From contig JAUFSD010000011.1 in the NCBI GenBank assembly GCA_033030425.1, forward strand, positions 1,488,001 through 1,552,000: a DNA stretch of 64,000 nucleotides, given 5' to 3'. The DNA comes from Verpa conica. Lineage: Eukaryota > Ascomycota > Pezizomycetes > Pezizales > Morchellaceae. A program made the position numbers and the translations under genes. The notes below the pieces were generated by a model. That model was not told the DNA's origin and made no database searches. It saw nothing but the letters and a program-made list of their open reading frames with translations. Positions 46,164 through 58,227 of this stretch are shown one piece after another; positions within the stretch are counted from its first letter, which is position 1, and every line of letters begins with the position of its first letter.

Positions 46164-48003
46164 TCAACACCTCCTATTCGGATCCCTATATAGTCGAACT
46201 GGTGTCTCGTTCGCCGGGCTCAAAGTCAATGTCAAATTTGACAGCACCAACTCCGAGGGATCTGCATCTTCAATCCGTTCAAACGTCTGTAGTAGCCTTA
46301 CAATAGTATATGACGCTGTGATCAAGGCCAATTGCTCTACATAATGTAAGGGAATAAAGTTAGTATGGTATAGCTAAGTCTCAAATTAAGATACGACCGG
46401 GTAGATGGGGAACTAACGTCCGATACAGATCCTGGGACCACCGTTGAACGGTAGATAATCCCACCCACGAGGTGCATCCTCTCCCCAGCGCTCCGGTCGG
46501 AACTCCTCTGCATCTTCTCCATATATATCTTTGCGCCGGTGGAGTGCGTAGACACTATAAATTACCCTTGAGCCCTTACTAATAAAGATTGGGGAGCGGC
46601 CATCAGGGCCACCGCCGACAGGGAGTGCTGTGTCCTTGGTGGAAACCCGAAAGTTGACTGGTAAAACCTGTTATTATCCGAAGGTTAGAAAAGTCATTGG
46701 TTGTCTTCATTTTATAAGGAACGGGATTCCTACTGGGAATAATCGTAAAGCTAAGACCAATTAGTATTCATGTGCTGAAGTGAAAATTATCTGGGAATTT
46801 ATAACATACTTTCGTTGATAACCCATTTGAGATATTTAGCATCTTTGAGTTGCTGATAAGTTGGTAGCTCCTGTCCAATTTCATTCAAAACCTCCTCCCT
46901 CAGCTTTTTCCAGACACGTGGATTTTTCGACAGAAGCCAGAATGTCCATGAAAGCAAGGTTGCCTGCAAGAGGTCAGTCACAGTAACCCTAACCCAGACA
47001 AAGACTTATCCGGCCAACGAACCGTTGTATCTCTGCCAGCTAACATTGCGCTGAGAGACTGATCTCTCAGGACTTTTGGATCTTGAGTATCTTGCGCAAG
47101 CGCCTCCAAGAAAATGTACTTTCGTTCCTTTGTAACCTTCTCGTCTTGGCTCCTCTGGATAGCTCGGCTCACAAGTTTGTCGACAAAACCGTGAATTACC
47201 GCGATAGACTGTTTCAGCCCCCTAGGACGATAGAAGAACCGGAAATCCCAAATCGCTAGACGGAAGCCAAGTGCGTCCTGCGCAAAGTCAAATGCTGCCT
47301 CGAAATTCTGGTGTTCCGTGAGATCCGACCCTGAAATACCCCTATTACCCCCGCCTGGCATCTTTTGCAGCAGTGAGTGCACCGACTGGCCGAAGAGAAG
47401 ATTAGTTGACGAGTCGAGTGTATAGCTTAAAAAGAGCTTGTGAAGTCGAACAACTTCCCCCTCCTGCGGCGACAAAATAGCCAAGAGATTCTGAAAATGA
47501 ATCTCGAGATCCTCTAGATCTGCGATCTGGTCTTTGGTAAACTGAGGTCTCAACAAAGCTCTCGCGTGTTCCCAAAGTTTTCCATCGGTAGTAAAGATCC
47601 CATCCCCAAGAAGGTCTGAGAAAGCATCGTGTCTTGCCTTTCCTAGCTGGAAATCATGGAACGAGGTGGCCAGCACAGTTTTGATGATTTCCGGATCGCA
47701 TGTGATTACTACAATCTCGTTCATTAGGGCTGAGGTATAGACGCGGGTAGTGCCATATTTGTGTACAAGGTCGTGTAAGAAATTGATGTGACGTTTCGCT
47801 GCGGCGGCTCTCCAGAAGTCAAGCATGCGGAGAAGGCTGAATGGGAAGATGACAGCTGGTACTGTGACCTTTGGGGGGAGACAACCATGTTCGCGAGCGA
47901 ACTTGCGATGCGAACGGTAATTCCAAATATTTATGACCAAGGGTTTTAAGTAAAAGTAGCTTATGAGGGCTCCGAGAGCCCAGAATATGTGTGAAAGACC
48001 CAT
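46164..48003 (-). CDS. Cytochrome P450, CYP52-like, five exons, 524 aa
   Basis: Membrane-bound haem mono-oxygenase. The CYP52-like group hydroxylates n-alkanes and fatty acids at the chain end. Exons 47023-48003, 46810-46963, 46734-46750 (17 nt), 46418-46667 and 46164-46336; all phases agree (1575 nt). An N-terminal anchor helix (residues 4-24) comes first. The I-helix oxygen-binding motif AGRDTT-A spans intron 1. The K-helix ExxR (E378-T-L-R381) is completed by the 17 nt exon. The EFRPERW block is followed by the haem-binding loop [10 protein letters not shown] with Cys465 as ligand, then [13 protein letters not shown]. Intron 4 splits the codon just after CIG. The first donor (gttcgt) is weak. 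The substrate is inferred from family resemblance only. Confidence 0.9.
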
Positions 48004-49865
48004 GTTGGCGCGACTATAATTTCTTATCGGATGACTGAAATGCTGGCACTTTTATACCCGTCGTCGGTAACCGGTAGCCGGCCTCCCGTGGGTTGCCATG
48101 GTACTGGCTACTTTGACACTCGGGCGGTGAGTCAAAGCACTTCTATGTGCTACCAACAAGGTATGTAAAACGGTTCTATTGTTAGATAACTTCAACCCTT
48201 TATGTGAGATCTCTAGTGGTACGGGAGTCATATCGAATTATTAGAGCCTTTATAGGCAAGAATATTATACGAAGGATAAAAAAGCTATTATTCCCCGGAT
48301 CCTACTCTACTACATACTCTAGAAGTTGATTTGTCAGCTAAAATGAAACCCTGGATACCGCCAGTTTGCAAGATCCGGGATCCCCTGGAAATTAATATAT
48401 AAAATACGAAGGTTGCAGGGTAGATAGTCTAGTGATCTCCTGATATCCAAGTGCTGGGATTACGAGTACTTGGCTATCTGACCAGTATCTAAAGTACCCT
48501 AGTGGTTTCACCCCCAGCTTAGGATAATATCTCCTAACTGTGGTTACCTAAATGCAAGTGATTCTTGATTTATCTAAAAAGTTCTGTGCCTACATCGAGT
48601 CATTCGGATATAGTTATATTTCAGCTTATGTCACGTAGCGATTACCACCTTAGCAGATGCAAGACACCCTCTATTCATATATTTCTTCCCTCATTCCAAT
48701 CATTCTCACCGTAAAATATACATTACCATCTGCAAGAAATCCATCTAGGAGGCTGTAGAATCAGGAAAACGGTCAGAACTGACAAGGTAGGAAAACAGGT
48801 AATTCCTGAGAACTGCAAGAACTTTCGCTGGCCTATTGGGACTCTTCCCTACTATGATAGTAGCTTTTAATTATTTTACCCGTATAGAGACAATAATGCA
48901 CAGCCGCAGCCGCAGCCGCGGACCCCACCTCAACAAAGATCGACTGCGTTGCGGCCAAGGACGTCAAAACCCATCAAGAGAAGCAACCAAGCAACATGGG
49001 CTACTGTAGAGGCAAGAAACGGGGATGAAATAAATAATATTTTAAGCACGTATGTTAGGTTCGGCGGGGCTTTGAAGCCTCAATTCAATAGTTATTGTTG
49101 GATCTTGGCATATGCATCAAATGTGGCTGAGGCTGTGGCTATCACCATGGCCTCTAAATGAGACTATACCTTGATATTTACATGCTTTACAAGCTCCACA
49201 AGCTCCAATATATGGGGTGATGGGTATATTATATCTAGGGCCTATTAAAAACCATATATCTATGTTAGAGTCACGTGACGATTAGCTGCTTGGCTGGTGT
49301 AGCATCTATCCGCCAGGTATTCCCTCTCATCATTATCCCGATGGAAGGTTGCGAAAGATTCCTAGCAATATAATAGACCCTTCAATATCATATAAACTAT
49401 AAGTATTTGCCCTATACTCTAATCCTTAGACCGTAATTGAGCCCACGTTGTCGTACGGCGTTCAATTCCCCCCCGCTCAGTACTCCCGCCTTTTCATACT
49501 AGGCCAGGGTCTACTAAACCCAAAGGCCAGAACAAGCGGCCAATCAAAAAACATACCAGTTATTTAAACCACACCATAAAGTAGTCATTCCACTGTCATC
49601 AGTAGATGTCTTGGCATGCGGAACATGCCATATAACAGCCTCATGTGGCTCGTAGGTTAGACGTCATAATTCTCGTAATCAGTTCTCAGTGCTGCCACGC
49701 GATATTACGCTTTGACGTGTGGGGTTACATCTAGCGAAAGTGAGGCTCCGGCTGGGTAACATTTCCTTGGCAGTGCGAAGTTACACAGCCCCAAACAACC
49801 ACAGCTATTCTTCGCTCAGGCTCGGCTACACTCCAGTAAGTTCTACGACCCTATTGACCCTTTAG
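48004..49865. other. Intergenic between the P450 and NLR genes
   Basis: About 1.9 kb. A plus-strand frame over roughly 48890-49158 reads NNAQPQPQPRTPPQQRSTAL and continues to VAEAVAITMASK. It has no in-frame ATG and is not called. A nested hairpin lies at 48419-48483 (listed separately). Confidence 0.4.
48419..48483. other. Nested inverted repeat (65 nt hairpin)
   Basis: The outer stem GGT-AGATAG pairs with CTATCT-g-ACC (nine pairs, one bulge). The inner stem CCAAGT (48447-48452) pairs with ACTTGG (48468-48473). The two 3' strands are contiguous. The 5' arm resembles tRNA D-arm sequence (AGTCTAGTG), but no B box is present, so it is not called as a tRNA. Confidence 0.4.
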
Positions 49866-52800
49866 CGTGTGGTATCAAAAGATGAGGTACAGAGCTCTCT
49901 TACTCAGGAGTTTCCGGTAGCTAATCAAGTCAATAGTTTTCATAGGAACCCCTGGGTTACTGCGGAGGAGCGGTATCTCGACGGACTGAGCGACGAGGAA
50001 AAATCCATTTACAAGAGTGCTTCTGTAGAAAACTTACTATATGGCACAAGCGCGGCACAGATCCGTCATGAAAAAAACAGCCGATCTAGAGCGGCGGCCA
50101 AGAAGCTCCAGCCTCTTATCGCCGCGGTTACTCAATACGGCCGCGCTTTAGATGTCCTTTCCAATACTGCACCTTTGTTCTTCTCACCAATTTGGGGTGG
50201 CTTGCGGGTTCTTTTGCATGTATAGTGCCTTCTTTTGGCTTATGAATTTATGTATTACTGACAAGTCAATGCATTTTTAGATAGCTAGCGAGTTCGATAA
50301 GTATTACATCAAGCTTATCGACATGTTAGAGAGAATAGGGGATGTAATCCCCCGATTCCAGTCCTACGAGCGCCTTTTCCCAAAGTATGAGCAACTGTTG
50401 TACTCTATATCAGCAGTTTATCTCGATATAATTGCTTTCTGTACCGATGCCAAATCCCTTTTCCAAAAGGCGAAGAAGAAGAAGAAGCGGTGTAAGATCC
50501 CTTATCGGTGGTTGTAACCTAATCCTAACGCGTCTATAGTTTTTATCCAATTACCAGGAAGCGGCTTACGAGCAATGAAATTAGCCTGGAAACCATTCGA
50601 CCAAAGCTTCGGGGATATACTAGACAAGTTCCGCCGGCATACTGAAAAGGTAGAGATGGAGGCACAATTATCGCACATGATAGAGCAGGCAATAGAGAGG
50701 AAAGAACAGGGGAACGAAAGAGAGGCTCAAGCGTTGGAGAGAGCTATAGCAGAAACAGAAAGACAGAGACAGCTCCTACTCCATAATGGTCAGTGGCACC
50801 TGAAAGTACAAATATACTAGGCTTACTTAAATGCACAGAACAACTACGCGATAAGTTATTTCTAAGGCTATCCCAATACGATCAGGACTATAAGCATCGC
50901 ATCATCAAGAAAGTGCGTGTGCAGGGTACTGGTCAGTGGATGTTGAACTCTATTGAGTTTAATACATGGCTAAGCGAAGCCGTCTCTTCGTGCCTTTGGT
51001 GTTATGGAATTCGTATGTACTTCTCGATCCGGAAATGACTTAGTGTAGTACTGACTATTTGGAAAAACAGCTGGATCTGGAAAATCAATAGTGACGTACT
51101 TCGCCTAAAACATCCTTCCCTAATCATTTCTTAACAAGTAATACTAACCCAAGTACCTCCGTTAGGACAGTTATTGTCGACACTATCAGAGACGACCACC
51201 TACTTGACGGTAGTTCTTTGGCGTGGTTCTACTGCGACTATTCGGAACCGAGAACCCTCGAACCCTCAGAAATTGTTGGGAGTCTTATCAAGCAGCTACT
51301 ACCTATACCCTTACTCACCATTTCTCTAGACCTGCAGTTGCAACTAGAGAAGATCTACGAGAATGGGCGTGTACCAGACATAGATGAGCTATTTGATATG
51401 TTCTTAAGGGTTATCAAGAAACTACCAAAGGTTTATATTGTTATTGATGGCTTAGATGAATGTAAAGAAGTCGAGAGGGGCTTCTTTTTATCGTGGCTCA
51501 AGGCCTTGTCAACTTCCTCTGCAAGCACCGTCAAGCTTTTCGTCACCAGCCGAAATGAAATTGATATCAAGAAAGCGTTTGGAAACGCTCACTCGATCCA
51601 AACTACTGGGCAAAACGTTTCGTCGGATATTTCAGCTGTTGTAGAAAACCTTGTTAGGACAAGGGTGGCGGGGGAAAGAGATTGGTCACAGGATCCCGTT
51701 CTTGTACAGGAGATCGTCGATGCACTTATTGCTGGAGCCCAGGGAATGTGAGTAGCACCTGGAGTGGTTACAAAGTTAGTGTTACTCATGCGGACTAGGT
51801 TCCTCTGGGTGACCCTACAACTTGACGATATCTGCGAGGAACTCTCCGAAGCCGGAGTTAGAGATGTCCTCAAACGCCTTCCTAATGGACTAAATGAGAC
51901 ATTCACAAGAGCACTTCAGAAAATACACATGCGAGGCCAAACTCAAGTCACAGCTGCACAAAGAGTCTTCATGTGGCTAGTGAGCGCCAAACGGATCCTG
52001 ACCTTAGGGGAGCTACAAGAAGCAGTATCGATCCAGCCAGGGGATAAAAGTCTAACGAAAGGAAAGTTACCAGACGGCCAGCAACTCGTCAGAGTTTGTG
52101 GGAGTCTTATTGTCTATGACCCACAAGAAAACACTATCAAGCTAGCACATTACACCATACAGCAGTTTCTGCTCTCGCGCCCTTCAGAATTTGAGATATC
52201 CCTTCAACTTCCAAATTTCCATTTCGAGCTTAGTGACGCTGATATTGACGCTGGTCAAATATGCATGACCTACCTCTGCTTTTCGGCGTTCGAGACCCAG
52301 ATTACCCAGAGAACCCTTCAGCATCTATCCCCTCAAGAAACCGTGCTTCTTGAGTCACAAACAACGGGTTGGGTGTCACATATGGTTGGCTTCAGTCAGT
52401 CTCAGGCTACTATGTGGAACCTTTTTAGAGGAAAAGTGCTCTCGCCAACGGGCTCAGCTCCCGACATTGATTTTTCCAAATACTTGTACCATGTAAAGAA
52501 GCCTGCCAAGGATCTTATACATGAGTACAAGTTGCTCGACTATGTTACAGAATTTTGGGTCAAACATGCAGCATCGTTTACCGAAGAGAATCCTGAGGTC
52601 TGGAGACAGTTTAAAAACGTTGCACTTGAACGAAAACGTCCTTTCGAATTTCAACCCTGGTTAAAGGGCAACACTACCGGCTCTACACGCATTATGCATA
52701 TGTTCCGCTGGGCGCTGGAGAAAAACCATAGTCCTTTAATAAGGTTGGCTCTCGAGTCAAACACAGACAACGAGCCCCTTTTGAGCTCTTCCCTTGGGAA

Positions 52801-53992
52801 TGATGAGCATGCACTGTGCTTTGCATCGAGGATGGGTCATCAGCAAACTTTGGATATCATTCTGCCTCTTTTCGATAGCTCATTCGAAGATAACCGAAAG
52901 ATCTCAGAAGATGTTGTTATAAAATCTATTGTATCAGCTACTTTAAACGGACACCCTGATATAGCTGCTAATCTTCTCTGGGCCTTCCTTGGTCTGGGAG
53001 CTCTAGCGAATGATAAACGTATTGATGAAGTATTTAAGATGGCACTTGATAATGATTACGAGGAGTTATCAAACGTATTAATTAACCATCTTGGCTTTAT
53101 AGATGTTACAAGGTATGCAGAGCTAGATGGTACACCATTACTGTCATTAGAGCGACCTTCGAAGTCCCCATTACCAAAGCTATCTGCGGGCTTCTACCCA
53201 GAACTCTCACCACTATTAAGTTCGCCCTCCGGTTGGGAATCAAGGCCTCGTGCAGTGGACTCAGATATCCGGTTGACTGGCTCAACAATCTTGATGATGG
53301 AGCTACCCTCAGTTGATCTAGGTATCGACCCCTATGACGCTTCGTTCTCTATAGATACTTCCTGGCGGGGCAGTGGCTTCTTCCCTGCAGAGCTAGACAT
53401 AACCTATCTAAGATCACCCCCGCGCCCGGTAGCCCCGCGCCCGGTACCTGCGCCACTAGGACTATCGAATGCTATAGAACCTCCTCTTTTAGAAGCTATA
53501 CTATCATTCAGTAGAGAGTCTATTAAGGAACAGCGAGTTTATCGTTATTCCCCCACCTACGAATGCTACCTTCCATATGAACTATTGCGCGAAACCACTA
53601 GTTATTCTTTCCCACCTACCTTCGCCCTCTCCCCCGACTCTCCCGAAGAACCACAAAGCCTAGAAGAACAACTACACCAAGCGGCTAGTTATGCGCCCTC
53701 TATCTACAGTAACTCCACTCTTCAGAATCTGGAAGTCCTAGCTAGCCTACTTTTGCCCCTAACGACTGACGATTTCGTCCCACCTGCTTTCGACTTTCCC
53801 TTCGACTACACCCAGCAAGGGGGTGAATTGCTACCCGAAGCGACTAGCCGTTTATTCTTAGATTATTCTGCTAGCATTCGCTACTATTACTGGTATCCGG
53901 AACGCCTAGATGTGCAACTACTCCTAGCAGCCAATTTTTCTGCCATCGGTCATGATTCGCTCCGACCTAAACATAAGAATCGCAAAGCATAA
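49866..53992 (+). CDS. NLR-type NACHT (STAND) protein, seven exons, about 1260 aa
   Basis: Fungal NOD-like receptors sense non-self or damage through NTP-driven oligomerisation. My exons are 49866-50219, 50281-50489, 50562-50788, 50821-51012, 51071-51095 (25 nt), 51166-51747 and 51799-53992. An N-terminal helical domain of the kind that precedes NACHT in fungi (EERYLDGLSDEEKSIY; TAPLFFSPIWGGLRVLLH) leads into a coiled coil (EREAQALERAIAETERQRQ). Walker A follows (GIPGSGKS, 326-333), then Walker B (VYIVIDGLDECKE, around 425-437) and GAQGMFLWVTLQLDDICEEL. The C-terminal ~500 residues lack clear ankyrin, WD40 or TPR repeats and end in Pro-rich low complexity. No in-frame ATG opens exon 1, so the 5' end is unresolved. 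The junction at 50789-50820 is either a 32 nt intron or a frameshift. Confidence 0.75.
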
Positions 53993-55345
53993 ATATAACC
54001 ATCTCATATATACCACTCCTACGTATCATTAGTATTTCCCTGTTTTCTTTTTTTCAATTTAGGGGAGTTCCTTTTTTTGCTTTTCTTTTCTTTTTTCTCG
54101 GTGCGTATGTTTTGGAGAAGTCTCGGTAATGAATGAAGTGAAGGGTATAGGTGCGGGCTACGGGAGGGCGTATAGACTACATGTAGTTTGGATTTTCAAT
54201 TTTGGGGGTCACAACCACGCATCTATGATTTGGCCTTACAGAACTGAGTTCTTTGGAGAGAATATAATATTTGAATATTTTACTAGCTATGAAGTACATT
54301 GTCATATTTTGTATTTATTGAGAAATGGGAGATCACAGGTTTTGCAAGGTTAATTGACACAGTAAAAGACTGTCCATAGGGATGGGAATGAGCCCAGTTG
54401 ATTCAAATTTACCTGTCTGCCACAACAGTGATAGCAACTGCCAAAGTTCACAAAGTCAAGAGAAATAAGTATTAAAATATACTAATGATATCAACAGAAT
54501 AAGGTTCTTAGTCCTAGTTTAGACTTCATTAGATTATTTCTATTTAGTTCGATTTAATTCATACAAACTACAGTCTCCCTTTCTCCTTGTTATGGGATCC
54601 TGGAGTATGTTAGGAGGTTGTAGCTAACATCAAACCGAAACTAAGAACCGGTATATACGCGCCTCCGTAGAATTGCCTAATGTATTCCTGGTTGGCTGCG
54701 ATGCCCTCAGTCTGGCGGGTATCATCTCGAGTCTATAATAGATATAGAAGTCAAGAATTATTAACATCGGTGCTGCTACTTATAGCAAGATTAGCCAATT
54801 CTTAGGTAGGACAAAGTTATTTGGTTAATCTAATTGGATCGTCACCTAACACAATAACACTTGAGGTCTTGGCTATAAATGTCACGTATGTCACTAAATA
54901 CTGCACAATCAAATGATCTCAATACTATCATTTCATTTATCTAGCCATGAAATAATAGGGGATCTACTCCACCCTCTCCACGCCACACATTCCTTCTACC
55001 CGTGCCTCCATCACCATGTCGGTCATACTAATACTAGCTCGCTCGAAAGAAAATACCCAGTCCCAAGCGAAACAAACAAAAAAAGAACTAATCCCTTTTT
55101 TAAATGGACCCCGATGAAAATAGAAAGAAAAAAACCCAACCCAACACAAAGAAATAAAATGAAATGAAAAGTCATCCCACACTTCGCCAACCAGCTACGA
55201 GATAGGAAAGAGGGGGCGAAGAAATACAGAAACCAGACACTACTCGTACAAAACCAGTAGTGCAAGGTAGGTAATTAAACAAAACGACAAAAAGAGCGCT
55301 CATGTTCCCCCTCGTCCATTAATCCCGGAACCCAAGATGTTAGAC
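53993..55345. other. Spacer between convergent NLR and malic enzyme genes
   Basis: About 1.35 kb; the first 150 bp are T-rich, fitting an NLR 3' end. No supported gene. Confidence 0.4.
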
Positions 55346-58227
55346 TTAAAACTTGGAACTAGGCTTAACATCGAAGCCGCGAATCTCCCTAGTCGGGCTA
55401 CCGGCAGGGGAGTGCTCGTGGGCGGGATTGTACATCTTGGTACGGATGTAAGTATCAAGATCCGCATCACTCAACCACTGCAGAGTCTTGTTCCTGTCTA
55501 GGTTCTCCTGTTGTGAAGCGCGGATGACGGAACGGGCAACGTGCACAGAGATGTCACGAATCCTATCAAGGCTAGGGTAGAGCCAGCTCTTGGCTCTCTC
55601 CTCCTCGGTGAGGGACTCAGCGAGACCAACGGCAGAGGCGTAGATCATCTCCTGGGTAACGTGGACGGATTCGCAGAGAACGGTTCCGAGACCAATACCA
55701 GGGAAGACATACATGTTGTTACCCTGGCCTGGGTAGTAGGTGACACCATCAGCCTCAACCTCGGGGAAGGGAGATCCTGAGGCAAAGATAGCCTTGTTGT
55801 TGGTATGCTCCATAGCCTGGGCAAAGGTGCACTCAGACTTGCTAGAAGGATTTGACAAGGGGAAGATGATAGGGCGATCGTTGAACGAGGCCATCTTCTT
55901 GAGAATTGACTCGGTAAAGACACCTCCGATGGTGCAGAGACCCATCAGACCAGTAGGGCGGACGAGATCAACAACCTCCTCAAGAGTCTTGTACTGCTTT
56001 CCATCGTTGTCGTCACGAGAGAAGTAGATCTTATGCTCCTGGAGCTTGTCGCCTCGATCATTTGTAACCAAACCCTATGTTATGCCATGTCAGTAATCAT
56101 GTCAAGCCCAAAGTTTAATGTCGGAGAAGACTATACCCTTGAGTCTACAAGCCAGAACATCCTGCGAGCATCTTCCTCTGGAACGCCGCCCTTGATAAAT
56201 AGCTGCACAATCTGCTTTGCGACACCGACAGCGGCAGATCCAGCCCCCATAAAGACAAGTCTCTGATCTTTGAAGGGAATACCGGTCAACTTCAACGCAT
56301 TGATCATACCGCTGAGGATAACGGCACCAGTCCCTTGAATGTCGTCATTGAAGCAAGTATAGGTATTTCGGTACCGCTCAAGCGATGGGAAGGGGTTCTT
56401 GAAGTCCTCAAACTGAACAACGAGACCAGGCCACTTGTCATTGAGGGCAATCATCATCTCGTCAAGGAACTCGAGTGACTCTGCTTCAGTGACACGGTGC
56501 ATCTTGGCGCCAAGATACAGTGGGTCCTTCAAGTTTTCTACATTCTCGGTACCGAGATCAAGGGTGATAGGAAGGGTGCGTTCCGGGTGGATACCAGCAC
56601 ATCCGGTGTAGAGGGCGAGCTTGCCGACGGGAATACCCATGCCGTTGACACCGAGATCCCCAAGGCCGAGAATACGGGAACCGTCGGTAACAACGGTGAT
56701 GTCCACCTTCTCAGCTGGCCAGTTATCGAGAACCGCGCGGAGGTTGCCGCGATCGGCATAAGAGAGATACAACCCTGGAAAAAAATATTAGCACATGATT
56801 ATAGTTCAACCCACCAAAGCGGTCAACAGGGGGAGCGAGATGCTTAGTATCGGAAGAAATCGGGGACTAGGGAAAAAATTTAACCCAGCGGAGCGCATAC
56901 CTTCAGGTTGTGTGTAGATGTGTGACCACTTCAAGCACGCTTCACCAACAACCGGGGTGTAGACAAGCGGAGTAATTTCCTAAATTCCCCGGCAATTAGA
57001 CCGTGTTCTCCCCAGAATTTTATTCAACGTTTGTAGCCGCCCCGGGGGTCTGGCTCCGCCAACATTTGCCCAAATGCACATGCAGACCCCCGGTCGCAGC
57101 CGGACTCTGTTAATTGCAAGGGTAGGGTATAGTACAAGCGGGGATAGAACAAGCGGAATAATATAGGAGTGGATAAGAGTTTATGCGGATAGATGTACGA
57201 ACCTTCATGTTATCCATCAAAAGACGGTAGAACAAATTGGTGTTGGTGTTGCGGAGGTTTGACAAATACGTATACTTGTCGATAGTATTTGACTTTTGTG
57301 CGATTTGCTCGAGGCCTGCATAATTCCGGAAAATATAATCAGTACAAGCATCTTTCATCTCAAGTAGCACCTGTCATGCATGTAACTGTCGGGAAGTGTA
57401 AGGGAAAGAAAAAAAGTGCGGATACGCCTGAAACAGCCCCCCCCACCCGTTGCGGCTGAAAGGTGAACCCCCGGTAAAAACGGGCAAGGATGTTTCTCGA
57501 ACATGGTAATACAAAGAGAAATCGAAAGACACAATACATAAAAAGGAAAGAGGATGACGAAAAGGTTCCAGAAGCTCAAACCACCCTAGCTCAGCTAAGT
57601 AAAGCAGGGGCAGCCAAGCTGGAGGAGAGGGCAGCGGGGAAGTGCAAATACAGGGGAATTTATTCCGTAGAACTTACATCTAGCCTTCTGGAGCTCGAAG
57701 CTCTCAACGTGAGGGGGGAGAAGCCCACGGACTTTGAGCTGGGCACGGAGACCATCATCGTAGGAGGTATCAAAGTCCGACGGGGAGTGGGCGCGAGATT
57801 GAACTGCAGAGTGAGCAGCAGAGGGTGGGTGAGAGTAGCCACTGAACAGGAGTCCGGGGATCAGCAAGTAGCTCACAAGCAGCGGTATTGGCATAGTTCA
57901 CGGAATCTACAGGAGATGGGAAGCTCACGTCTGGCTGGGAGTAGCAGATCTAAACATGGGCATGATTGGAGTTGATGTTGCTAGTGTTCTGTCCTGACCA
58001 AGGAATTTCGTGTTCGCCCTTGCGAAATGATTTTTAGTAGCTGGGAGAAGAGTGGGTAACGAAGCAGAGTTCGATGGAGCAGAAGATTTGAGCAGAGATG
58101 ATCTCGGAAGAGACGAAGATGAAGACGAGCGGCGGGACGAAGATAGAAGACGAGCTTGAGAGTTGAAGAGGTTTGAACGTTGACGTGGGAAGCAGAGAAG
58201 GGATCGTGGGATTTGGGGAGAAGCCAT
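55346..58227 (-). CDS. MAE1: NAD(P)-dependent malic enzyme, probably mitochondrial, six exons, 673 aa
   Basis: Oxidative decarboxylation of malate to pyruvate and CO2 with reduction of NAD(P). Exons 57929-58227, 57678-57841, 57203-57315, 56901-56979, 56137-56774 and 55346-56074; all GT..AG, phases agree, 2022 nt. The Ser/Arg-rich N-terminus (RSLLCFPRQRSNLFNSQARL, then SSSRRSSSSSSLPRSS) looks like a mitochondrial targeting peptide. Catalytic features: Tyr in VYTPVVGEAC, Lys in VGKLALYTGCAGI, metal ligands in QFEDFKNPF and CFNDDIQGTG, and the nucleotide fold VFMGAGSAAVGVAKQ. The C-terminal domain contains FPLSNPSSKSECT and YPGQGNNMYVFPG. Length matches fungal malic enzymes with a presequence. 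Cofactor choice cannot be decided from these motifs. Confidence 0.95.

Noticed and set aside
48890..49161. Plus-strand frame with PQPQPQP and AVAITMASK
   Set aside because: No in-frame ATG and no convincing splice acceptor; left as unassigned sequence.
50557..50574. Splice acceptors ending at 50532 or 50558 for NLR exon 3
   Set aside because: With the available donors they create a stop codon or the wrong frame; only the AG at 50561 keeps GLRAMKLAWKPF in frame.
50789..50806. 18 nt GT..AG segment as an intron in the NLR gene
   Set aside because: Too short to splice and, being a multiple of three, it does not fix the frame change.
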